Positions 53,078 to 60,653 of a stretch of DNA of 64,000 nucleotides are shown one piece after another. A model generated the notes under the pieces. The model made no database searches and was not told the origin of the DNA. It saw only the letters and a program-made list of their open reading frames with translations. This DNA comes from Haloarcula sp. H-GB4 (lineage in GTDB: Archaea > Halobacteriota > Halobacteria > Halobacteriales > Haloarculaceae), in assembly GCF_030848575.1 (NCBI RefSeq), contig NZ_JAVDDX010000001.1, forward strand, positions 1,550,001 through 1,614,000. Reading direction: 5' to 3'. Both the position numbers and the translations under genes were made by a program. How positions within the stretch are numbered: the first letter of the stretch is position 1; every line of letters starts with the position of its first letter.

Positions 53078-54150
53078 GTACCGACCAACAGGACGAACAG
53101 GGCGAGGAGGACACGCTGGTCAACGTCGCCGACGGCGTCGACCACCAGGTCGCGATGGTGATGGACCTGAACAAGTGCATCGGCTGCCAGACGTGTACAA
53201 TCGCCTGCAAGAACCTCTGGACGGAGGACGGCGGCAGCGAGTACATGTACTGGAACAATGTCGAAACCAAGCCCGGCGAGGGCTACCCCCGCGGCTGGGA
53301 GGACTCCGGCGGTGGCTGGGAATCGGGCGAGCACTCGGACCGCTCGCCCGGCGAGATTCCCGACGAGGAGGACTACGGCCGCGCCTGGGAGTTCAACCAC
53401 GAGGAAATCATGTACGAGGGCAGTGACGAGCCGTTGCGGCCCCGCGACGGCGCGGAGTGGGGGCCGAACTGGGACGAGGACCAGGGAGCCGGCGAGTACC
53501 CCAACAGCTACTACTTCTACCTTCCGCGCATCTGCAACCACTGTACCCACCCCTCCTGTGTCGAGGCCTGCCCGCGCTCGGCGCTGTACAAGCGCCAGGA
53601 GGACGGCATCGTCCTCGTCGATCAGGACCGCTGCCGGGGCTACCGGTACTGCGTCGAGGGGTGTCCGTACAAGAAGGTGTACTACAACACCGTCTCGAAG
53701 AAATCAGAGAAGTGCATCTTCTGTTACCCCCGCATCGAAGGTGAGGGCCCTGAGGGGGAGACGTTCGCCCCGGCCTGTGCCGAGGAGTGTCCGCCACAGC
53801 TCCGGCTAGTCGGCTTCCTCGACGACGAAGAGGGCCCGATCCACAAGCTCGTCAATGAGTACGAAGTGGCCCTGCCGCTCCATCCGGAGTTCCGCACCCA
53901 GCCCAACGTCTACTACATCCCACCCTTCGCGCCCGGTCAGCACACGGAGGACGGAGAGACGGTCGATATCGACCGGATTCCCCGCCAGTACCTCCGGAAC
54001 CTGTTCGGCGACGGCGTCGACGAAGCGCTCGACACTATCGACGCCCACCGGCAGCGCGTTCGTCAGGGTGGTGACAGCGAACTGATGGAACTGCTACAGG
54101 ACAAAAACCCGGCCAAACAGTACCGATTGGAGGTCTTCGACGATGAGTAG
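53074..54150 (+). CDS. narH: Respiratory nitrate reductase beta subunit
   Basis: A 358-residue iron-sulfur subunit with four cysteine clusters: CIGCQTCTIAC, CNHCTHPSCVEAC, CRGYRYCVEGC and CIFC...CAEEC. In the third cluster Tyr stands where a 4Fe-4S Cys would be (Trp in the E. coli protein), so it is probably 3Fe-4S. It passes electrons from the membrane module to NarG and is carried out with it by the NarG Tat signal. The start overlaps narG by 4 bp. Confidence 0.95.
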   Translation: MSTDQQDEQGEEDTLVNVADGVDHQVAMVMDLNKCIGCQTCTIACKNLWTEDGGSEYMYWNNVETKPGEGYPRGWEDSGGGWESGEHSDRSPGEIPDEEDYGRAWEFNHEEIMYEGSDEPLRPRDGAEWGPNWDEDQGAGEYPNSYYFYLPRICNHCTHPSCVEACPRSALYKRQEDGIVLVDQDRCRGYRYCVEGCPYKKVYYNTVSKKSEKCIFCYPRIEGEGPEGETFAPACAEECPPQLRLVGFLDDEEGPIHKLVNEYEVALPLHPEFRTQPNVYYIPPFAPGQHTEDGETVDIDRIPRQYLRNLFGDGVDEALDTIDAHRQRVRQGGDSELMELLQDKNPAKQYRLEVFDDE

Positions 54151-54250
54151 CGAGCCGCTACGCGGCTCGGAAACGCGAGCGGGCGATGCCCGCGAGCGGC
54201 CCCAGTTGACTGTGCCAGAGCGTGCTCAGGAGGTGGTCAACGATGGCTGA
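54143..54250 (+). CDS. 35-residue coupled ORF between narH and the gamma-like gene
   Basis: An ATG inside the narH stop region opens a 35-residue polar frame (MSSEPLRGSETRAG...VVNDG) whose TGA overlaps the next ATG by 8 bp. Both junctions follow the overlap style of the whole operon. Two hairpins lie inside it (54151-54169 and 54179-54193). It may be a real microprotein, or a frame that keeps ribosomes moving through structured RNA. No homologue is recalled. Confidence 0.4.
   Translation: MSSEPLRGSETRAGDARERPQLTVPERAQEVVNDG
54151..54193 (+). other. Two intercistronic hairpins after narH
   Basis: CGAGCCGC/GCGGCTCG with a 3-nt loop (54151-54169) directly follows the narH stop. GCGGGC/GCCCGC with loop GAT (54179-54193) follows. 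They could protect the narGH message end or reduce downstream expression. No T-run follows, so a full terminator is unlikely. Confidence 0.5.
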
Positions 54251-55076
54251 CCACCGACGCACACTCACACTCACGGCGGTGCTTTCGGCGCTCATCGTTG
54301 TTTCGACGATGGCCGCACCGATGGTGAGCGCCCGGCCAGCACACGAAATCCCGGTTTCGGAGGTATCGACGGCCGACCTCGCCGAACCGAACGCCGGCGG
54401 CTGGGCGGAGGTCCCGGCCTCGGACGTGCCGCTTGCGAGCGCCCCGAGTAGCGTCCCGAACGCCGACGACACGTCTGTTGAGACGGTCGACGTGCAAGCG
54501 GCTCGCACGGACGAGCGGCTGTACGTCCGGCTGGAGTGGCACGACGCGACACGGGACAGGAACGCCAGCGCCACACGGGAGTTCGCCGACGCGGTCGCGG
54601 TCCAGTTCCCGGCGAACACGAGTTCCCGGCCGCCGATAGCGATGGGCGGCCCGGATAACCGGGTCAACGTCTGGTATTGGAGCGGATCAACCGGGACGCA
54701 GGAACTGCTGGCCGGCGGCGCAGGCTCAACCACGCCGTTCGAAAACCCGACCGTCCGGACGAACGCGAGTTACACCGGCACTGGCGGAAACGCCACCTGG
54801 GCGGTGGTCTACTCGCGCCAACTTGACGCACCAAGCGAGAACCGGACCGACCTGCGGACCGACGGCGACCTCGACGTGGCCTTCGCCGTCTGGAACGGCT
54901 CCAACGGCGAGCGGTCGGGACAGAAGGCGGTCAGCGAGTGGCACTACTACCCGTTCAGCGGCGGCCCGAAAGGTCCGCCCTACGAGACGCTGCTGTGGAC
55001 CCTCGCCGGCATCGCTATCGTCGGCGTCGTCGGCGTCACCAGCTTTGGTATCTACCGCACGCGGGGGGCTGAGTAA
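54243..55076 (+). CDS. Heme-b gamma-like subunit (ethylbenzene dehydrogenase family)
   Basis: A 277-residue protein with a Sec-type signal (about residues 8-30), an external beta-sandwich similar to the heme-b gamma subunits of ethylbenzene dehydrogenase and related type II DMSO-reductase enzymes (RLYVRLEWHD, FADAVAVQFP, PIAMGGPDNRVNVWYW), and a C-terminal helix (about 250-270). The Met in IAMGG is a plausible heme ligand. In the nar operon it could carry electrons to NarH. It corresponds to the unassigned ORF7 of Haloarcula nar operons. Confidence 0.82.
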   Translation: MADHRRTLTLTAVLSALIVVSTMAAPMVSARPAHEIPVSEVSTADLAEPNAGGWAEVPASDVPLASAPSSVPNADDTSVETVDVQAARTDERLYVRLEWHDATRDRNASATREFADAVAVQFPANTSSRPPIAMGGPDNRVNVWYWSGSTGTQELLAGGAGSTTPFENPTVRTNASYTGTGGNATWAVVYSRQLDAPSENRTDLRTDGDLDVAFAVWNGSNGERSGQKAVSEWHYYPFSGGPKGPPYETLLWTLAGIAIVGVVGVTSFGIYRTRGAE

Positions 55077-55756
55077 TGGCAACCACGCCAACCGACCCGA
55101 TGGACGACCTCGACGAGGACGCCGCCGCCCGCGGTGCAGTGTACGCGACGCTCGCGAAAGCGTTCGAGTACCCCGAGGAATCGTTCCATAGCGCGGCAGC
55201 CGACGGGACGCTGGAAGCTGACCTGAGAGCGTGTCTCGACCAGTCAGGCCTTGATGTGGCCACCCCGGCGCTGACCACTGACGACGACTACGAGACGCTC
55301 GCGGCCCGCTACAACGACATCTTCGAACTCGGCTACAGCGAGTACACGGACCGGACAGACGGCTCGCTAGAGGCGGAGGGGCCGCCGGTCCCGCTGTACG
55401 AGTCCAAATACCGGCCGGACCATTCCTGGAACGACGTGAACCTTGACCTCTCGCGGGCCTACAGCCACTACGGCCTGGAGATCGACCAGGACCAGCGGGA
55501 CAACCACGACGCGCTGACCTACGAGCTGGAGTTCGCGGGCTACCTGGCCCGCCGTGAAGCCGCCGTCGGCGAGGACGCCGCGATCGCTCGGCTGGACTTC
55601 CACGATCGACACCTCGGCCACGCGGCTACGGGTGTGGCCGACCGACTGGCCGACGAACCGGGAACCGACATCTACGGCGGCTTCGGCGAACTGCTTGAGG
55701 CGTTCGTCCGAGCTGACCGCAACGACCTCGCAACACGGTTGGAGGAGCAGCGATGA
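55076..55756 (+). CDS. narJ: Nitrate reductase assembly chaperone (NarJ/TorD)
   Basis: A 226-residue all-helical TorD/NarJ-family protein. The family features are the N-terminal ARGAVYATLAKAFEYP, the central block GPPVPLYESKY and HYGLEIDQDQRDNHDALTYELEF. Such chaperones insert the Mo cofactor and check folding before Tat export, which suits the Tat-dependent NarG here. The start shares one base with the previous stop (TAATG) and the stop overlaps the next start. Confidence 0.92.
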   Translation: MATTPTDPMDDLDEDAAARGAVYATLAKAFEYPEESFHSAAADGTLEADLRACLDQSGLDVATPALTTDDDYETLAARYNDIFELGYSEYTDRTDGSLEAEGPPVPLYESKYRPDHSWNDVNLDLSRAYSHYGLEIDQDQRDNHDALTYELEFAGYLARREAAVGEDAAIARLDFHDRHLGHAATGVADRLADEPGTDIYGGFGELLEAFVRADRNDLATRLEEQR

Positions 55757-56607
55757 CTGCGGCGCTACAGCAGCGGGTCAGACCGCTACTGGCCGGCGGA
55801 AGCCACTCGCTGGCGAACATATCGGTCGGCGTTGCGGCCGTCGCGGTTGCCGCCCGGTACTTCGCCGTGCTGTTCGTCAACGCGCCGGGATACGCGGGTG
55901 TCCCGGTCTCACCCGGGCTGGCGACAGGCGTGTCCACGACCGTCGTCGCCGCCGCAGCAGTTGTCGTCGCCGTCACTGACGCCGATCCGCTCACCGGCAT
56001 CGGCCTGCTGTTCGTCGGCGTGTTCGGCCTGCTGTCGCTACTCAGTAGTGCAGCGGCGCTCCCGGCGGCCGCCGCAATCGTCCTCGGGACGGCGACTGTC
56101 GCCGCCGTCGCGGGCCGACGGCTGGTTCCTGTCTCGGCCGCCGCTGTCGCCCTGCTCGTCGCGGCGCTGAGCATCGGGCTGGCAAGCGGCGTCGGCGGCT
56201 TGACGGGCCTCCGGCCGGTCGCCTCGACCGTGGCGCTGCTCGGGATCGCGTCGACGCCGGCGTTCGCCGCGACGGACTGGCGCTCGCTGTCGACGGCGGA
56301 CTGGGGCGCGGTACTCGGCGGCCTCGCCGCCTTCGCCGTCGTCCTGAGCGTCGGTCGCGCTGTCCCGTTCGTCACTGGCGCGGTCACGCTCACGGGAACC
56401 GGCGTTGTCGGGACGAGCCTGCCGGTCGTCGCACTGGCCGCTGCTGGTGCGGTGACGACGGCCAGCGCGGCCAGCCGAACGCGGCAATGGCCGCTGCTCG
56501 CCGGCGTTGCGCTGGTCGCGTTCGCCGGCGTTCCGGCATCGCTGCCGCGGGCGCTCCCGTTCGCACTCGGTATCGCCGTGCTCACTGCACAGGAGGGAGC
56601 GCAATGA
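55753..56607 (+). CDS. Ala/Val-rich polytopic membrane protein of the nar operon
   Basis: A 284-residue, very hydrophobic protein with about nine predicted helices made largely of Ala, Val, Gly and Leu and few charged residues. I see no transporter signature; it is not a NarK-type major facilitator by length or motif. It overlaps narJ and the next gene by 4 bp each, so it is an integral part of the operon. Function unknown. Confidence 0.7.
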   Translation: MTAALQQRVRPLLAGGSHSLANISVGVAAVAVAARYFAVLFVNAPGYAGVPVSPGLATGVSTTVVAAAAVVVAVTDADPLTGIGLLFVGVFGLLSLLSSAAALPAAAAIVLGTATVAAVAGRRLVPVSAAAVALLVAALSIGLASGVGGLTGLRPVASTVALLGIASTPAFAATDWRSLSTADWGAVLGGLAAFAVVLSVGRAVPFVTGAVTLTGTGVVGTSLPVVALAAAGAVTTASAASRTRQWPLLAGVALVAFAGVPASLPRALPFALGIAVLTAQEGAQ

Positions 56608-57455
56608 CGGGCTGTCACGACGACGATGAGTTCGAGAAGCACCTCGAAGAGGACCCGGACCCGCAACTGGACCCAGAGCGCAGTCCGGGTCTACATACCG
56701 ACATCGAAGCGCTGGAAGACATCGAGGTGTCCCGCGAGGACGTGACAATCGGCGAGGCCACGCCGGAGGAACTGGCCGCCAGCGACACGGAACCGGTCGA
56801 GGACGACGCGGTGGCGTCGCTGCTCTCGGACATCGAACACGGCGAGAAGACCGACCGCCGACGCGCCGCCCTCGAACTCAAAGACCGGGCGACGACGGAT
56901 GAAATCGTGGCGGCGCTAGCCCGTGCTGCAACGACCGACGACGACAGCGACGTGCGGCAGTTCGCCGTCGAGGCACTGACGGCCCACGGCGGCGAGCGGG
57001 CCGCAGCGGTGGCGGTGGAACTGCTTGACGACCCCGACCCGTGGGTCAGGGCGGAAGCCGTCGTCACGCTCGACAATGTCGACCGCGAGGCCCACGAGGA
57101 CGACATCGCGGCCGCTATCGACGACGACCACCACGCAGTCCGGCGCAACGCGGCCATCTCGCTGTTCAAACTCCGCGGCGAGGCGATGGCCGACCTGTTG
57201 CTGGAGCAGAGCCGCGACGACAGCGAGCGGGTCCGCGAGTGGGCCGCCCACATGCTCGGCGGCGTCGACGAGGACCGCGCCCGCGAGCGACTGCGCGAAC
57301 TCGCTGACGACCCGGCCACGGTAGTCCGCCAGACCGCCGAGCGGTCACTCGAAGCGGACCCCGGACGGTTCCGAAGGCAGTTCGGCGGCGCGCTGGAGAA
57401 CGACGCACGGCTCTTGCCCGGCGAAGACAGACTCAATCGGATGCCCGACCTCTGA
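56604..57455 (+). CDS. HEAT-repeat protein of the nar operon
   Basis: A 283-residue acidic protein. Residues 1-75 are a charged N-terminal region; residues about 80-265 form five to six HEAT-like helical repeats (for example VRQFAVEALTAHGGERAAA, WVRAEAVVTL, VREWAAHMLGG). Such scaffolds bind proteins or cofactors. It is coupled to the preceding gene (ATGA) and followed 2 bp later by the Mrp-type ATPase gene, so a role in NarGH assembly is possible but inferred from place only. The frame upstream of 56604 is a shadow. Confidence 0.8.
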   Translation: MTGCHDDDEFEKHLEEDPDPQLDPERSPGLHTDIEALEDIEVSREDVTIGEATPEELAASDTEPVEDDAVASLLSDIEHGEKTDRRRAALELKDRATTDEIVAALARAATTDDDSDVRQFAVEALTAHGGERAAAVAVELLDDPDPWVRAEAVVTLDNVDREAHEDDIAAAIDDDHHAVRRNAAISLFKLRGEAMADLLLEQSRDDSERVREWAAHMLGGVDEDRARERLRELADDPATVVRQTAERSLEADPGRFRRQFGGALENDARLLPGEDRLNRMPDL

Positions 57456-57457
57456 CG

Positions 57458-58696
57458 ATGACTGACGGAACGCCCACCACACTGACCGACCGTATCGAAG
57501 CCGCACTGCGAGACGTGCGCGACCCGAACGCCGACCTCTCCGTGTTCGACGCAGGGTTCGTCGAGAACATCGACGCGGCCGATGGCGAGGTAACAATCGA
57601 AGCCGACCTGACCGCACTGGACGGCCAGACGAGCACGCAGGTCGTTCAGGCGATGCTCCACGCGGTCGACGACGTGGACGGCGTCGAGAGCGTCCACGTC
57701 GAGCGGACGACACCGACGAGCGATGACCACGCCGGTGTCGCGTCGTTCGACCACATCGTGGCCGTCGCCAGCGCGAAAGGCGGCGTTGGCAAGTCGACAG
57801 TCGCCACTCACCTGGCCTGTGCACTGGCCGCGGACAACGACGTGGCGCTGTTCGACGCCGACATCCACGGGCCAAACGTGCCCGAACTGCTGGAGGTGAG
57901 CGGGCCGGTCCACTCCAGCGAAGAGGGCGACCCGCTCCCGGTCCGGACCGGCCCGATGGACGTGATGAGCGTCGGCCTGATGGAGAGCGGCGCGCCGCTG
58001 GCCTGGCGCGGCGCGATGGCCCACGACGCGCTCGATGACTTATTCGAGAACACCGCCTGGCGTAACGACGAACTACTGGTGCTCGACCTGCCGCCAGGGA
58101 CGGGTGACGTGGTACTGACGACGCTGCAGGAGGTCCCCGTCGACGGCGTGGTCGTCGTCACGACGCCGTTTCACGCGAGCGTCAGCGACACCAGCCGAAC
58201 CGTCGAACTGTTCCGTGACAACGACGTTCCGGTCCTGGGAACCGTCGTCAACATGGCCGAGTACGTCTGTGACTGCTGTGGCGAACCGAACGACCTGTTC
58301 ACCGGCGACGCGCTGGGGGACCTCGATGCGGAAGTGCTGGCCGAACTCCCGTTCTCACACGACCTGCAGGGAACACCAGCACCCGGCGACGTGCCAGATA
58401 CTGTCAGCGACCTCGGGGACGCCGTCGAGTCCGCCCTCGACACCGCCGGCGAGGTACGTGTCGACCCAACCGCTGATATCCGGGACTTGCCGCCACAGGA
58501 GCGCAAAGATCGGGTTCGCGAACGGTTCATCGCGCTGGACAGCGGCGAGCCGTTTGTCCTCGTCAGCGACCGCGATCCGACGCCGGTCGGACAATTCCTA
58601 GGCCAGCTCGCGGAAGCCCCACGCGAGGCCTTCGACCCGTTCGAGGTCCGCCGGGAAACGCCCGAGGCCTGGGTGCTGGAGACAATCAAGCCGTAG
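57458..58696 (+). CDS. Mrp/ApbC-type Fe-S carrier ATPase with C-terminal DUF2249
   Basis: A 412-residue protein with three parts: an N-terminal MIP18-like domain (1-85), a P-loop ATPase of the Mrp/NBP35 type (about 95-340) with ASAKGGVGKST and DADIHGPN and a CDCC pair for cluster binding (EYVCDCCGEP), and a C-terminal DUF2249 domain (about 345-412: IRDLPPQERKDRV...LVSDRDPTP). It should assemble or deliver Fe-S clusters, of which NarH, NarG and the Rieske protein need several. It ends the nar operon. Confidence 0.9.
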   Translation: MTDGTPTTLTDRIEAALRDVRDPNADLSVFDAGFVENIDAADGEVTIEADLTALDGQTSTQVVQAMLHAVDDVDGVESVHVERTTPTSDDHAGVASFDHIVAVASAKGGVGKSTVATHLACALAADNDVALFDADIHGPNVPELLEVSGPVHSSEEGDPLPVRTGPMDVMSVGLMESGAPLAWRGAMAHDALDDLFENTAWRNDELLVLDLPPGTGDVVLTTLQEVPVDGVVVVTTPFHASVSDTSRTVELFRDNDVPVLGTVVNMAEYVCDCCGEPNDLFTGDALGDLDAEVLAELPFSHDLQGTPAPGDVPDTVSDLGDAVESALDTAGEVRVDPTADIRDLPPQERKDRVRERFIALDSGEPFVLVSDRDPTPVGQFLGQLAEAPREAFDPFEVRRETPEAWVLETIKP

Positions 58697-58788
58697 GTAT
58701 GGTCGCTGGCAGTAAGCAGTGACAGATAGTAGCATGCCGCCAGCGCAGGAGTAAAGGCATAATTGTCCGCACCCGTAGTAGTACGGTA

Positions 58789-58872
58789 ATGACCGCTATA
58801 CTCGTGGCGGCGGGTCGACTCGCGCGCGGTCGCGTACGTGTCAGGTCCAGGCGAGTCGGAGGGGCAGCGTGA
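58789..58872 (+). CDS. 27-residue Arg-rich leader ORF coupled to TRIC
   Basis: An ATG at 58789 opens MTAILVAAGRLARG..., 27 residues with seven Arg. A TATA-like CATAATT is centred 28 bp upstream (58758-58764), the leaderless spacing. Its TGA overlaps the GTG start of the TRIC gene (GTGA), so translation of the small frame could deliver ribosomes to the weak GTG start. It may instead be an untranslated leader. Confidence 0.4.
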   Translation: MTAILVAAGRLARGRVRVRSRRVGGAA

Positions 58873-59501
58873 CCGACGCGTTTGCCGTGATGAACGCTAT
58901 CGGACTGATCGGGTTCGCGTTCGTCGGCGCGGCAAAGGCGATCGAAAAACGCTACGACGTGTTCGGCGTCACGGTTGTCGGCGTGATGACGGCACTGGGG
59001 GGCGGGACGACGCGGGACTTGCTGTTGAACAGGGTTCCGAACTCCCTGCAGTCACCCGGCGAAGTCGCCCTGTCGCTGCTTGGTGTCACCGCCGCTGTGC
59101 TGTTCGTGCATTTCCTCGACGACGGCCACCAGCACCCCGTCGTCCTGACGGCCGACGCCATCGGGTTGGCGGCCTTCTCGACTACTGGAGCACTGCTGGG
59201 TCAGCAGGCCGGCCTCCCGGTGTTCGCCGTCGTCGCGCTGGCGACAGTCAACGCGGCGGGCGGCGGCGCGATCTCGGACCTGCTGTTGGGCCGGACGCCC
59301 TTTATCCTCCGCGAGGACTTCTACGCGTCATGTGCGGTTATCGGCGGCCTCACCTTCTGGGCGCTGGCACAGATTGGCGTCAGCGTCAGCGTGGCATCGG
59401 CCGGGTGCGCACTCGCGGTGCTTTTGGCCCGGGGGCTGGGCATCGGCCGCGGGTGGTCGCTCCCGACGGTACAGGCATGGGAGCGACGCGACGCACAGTA
59501 G
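58869..59501 (+). CDS. TRIC-family (UPF0126) cation channel protein
   Basis: A 210-residue protein with seven helices in the duplicated three-plus-three-plus-one layout of prokaryotic TRIC channels. The Gly-rich repeats TALGGGTTRDLLLNRVP and NAAGGGAISDLLLGRTP mark the two halves. It probably forms a trimeric K+ channel. The GTG at 58869 is the best start because the family begins with a short tail before the first helix. No homologue pair is adjacent. Confidence 0.9.
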   Translation: MTDAFAVMNAIGLIGFAFVGAAKAIEKRYDVFGVTVVGVMTALGGGTTRDLLLNRVPNSLQSPGEVALSLLGVTAAVLFVHFLDDGHQHPVVLTADAIGLAAFSTTGALLGQQAGLPVFAVVALATVNAAGGGAISDLLLGRTPFILREDFYASCAVIGGLTFWALAQIGVSVSVASAGCALAVLLARGLGIGRGWSLPTVQAWERRDAQ

Positions 59502-59508
59502 GACGGCG

Positions 59509-60546
59509 TTATTTCTCGTTCGGCCACCATCTGAGCGTGAGCGCGACCGACTGGTCCAGACCGAACACGTCAGACGAACGGTCGACAGTCGCGGTTTCCG
59601 GGCAGTCGATTTCGGTACGCTCATCTGCGACTTCGACGGTGACTGTCCCCTGTGCCTGCTGGAAACGGTCGGCAAGTGTATCGATCTCTTCCAGTAACGC
59701 CTCACGGGACATCGTCGTCTCCCGAGCGGTGTGCTGCTGGCTATGGTCGCCAACGACAGGGTCGATATCCACGTCCGCAGAGCGATTCGAGAGAACGGCG
59801 TTGATGGCCGCCCCAAGCAAAATCAGCAGGCCGATAATGTACAGCCAGCTCAGCAGGACGAGGATGCTGGCGATGATGTTCCCGCCCGTTGAGCCGGATT
59901 TGAACGCCGTGAAGAGAACCTGTGCAATCGTGAGGCCACCGGCAGCAAAGGCCACACCCGGCACGATCTCAAGCGGCGAGATGTCCGTGTCCGGGAAGAT
60001 GTAGTACATCGGATAGAAGACGATGAACAGGCCGGCGGCCCGGACCAGCCCACTTGCGACTGCCCACAGCGGGCCGCTCCCGGCCTCGGGCAGGACGCTG
60101 CCGAGCGCGCTGGCACTGAGTATCACCACCGCGACGGTCACAAGCAGTACCAGCCCGTCGCCGAGCTGGTCAAGGAAGGTGTTCGACGCGCCTGTTTCGT
60201 AGATGTCGGAGAACGCAGTGTCCAGCCCCCGAAAAATTCGCAGGGAGCCCCAGAGGAGGAAGCCAACGCCCAGCACTGATACGGATGCGTCGGCCTCGGT
60301 CAGCCCCTGCTGGATGATGCCGCTGGCCTGTGTGGTCAAAACGGCCTCCATGATGCCAACGACAGAGGCCCGTAGCGTGACGTTCTCCGTTTGCTGGACG
60401 AAGGTCAACACCAGCAATAGCAGCGGGAGAATCGACAGGAAGGCGTGGTAGGCTATCGAACCAGCCATGAACGTGAGTCGTTCCGCCCTGATTTCGTGAA
60501 CAAGAGCCCGCAGAACCTCCTCCGTGCGGACGCGACTGAAACGCAT
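59509..60546 (-). CDS. YihY/BrkB family membrane protein
   Basis: A 345-residue protein. The N-terminal 265 residues hold six helices of the YihY/virulence factor BrkB family (TFMAGSIAYHAFLSILPLLL at the first helix and LLSWLYIIGLLILLGAAINA at the last). A cytosolic acidic and helical tail of about 75 residues follows. Despite an old RNase BN name, the family is a membrane transporter-like group of unknown substrate. Its stop is 8 bp from the TRIC stop, convergent. Confidence 0.88.
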   Translation of the reverse strand: MRFSRVRTEEVLRALVHEIRAERLTFMAGSIAYHAFLSILPLLLLVLTFVQQTENVTLRASVVGIMEAVLTTQASGIIQQGLTEADASVSVLGVGFLLWGSLRIFRGLDTAFSDIYETGASNTFLDQLGDGLVLLVTVAVVILSASALGSVLPEAGSGPLWAVASGLVRAAGLFIVFYPMYYIFPDTDISPLEIVPGVAFAAGGLTIAQVLFTAFKSGSTGGNIIASILVLLSWLYIIGLLILLGAAINAVLSNRSADVDIDPVVGDHSQQHTARETTMSREALLEEIDTLADRFQQAQGTVTVEVADERTEIDCPETATVDRSSDVFGLDQSVALTLRWWPNEK

Positions 60547-60653
60547 ACGCGGAATTCGACGCCGGGAAGCAAATAGACGGCGTCGTCTGGTGCCCGCACA
60601 ATGGTGTCATCAGATTCACAAGATAAATGCCGCCTCCGCCTGATACATCGACA

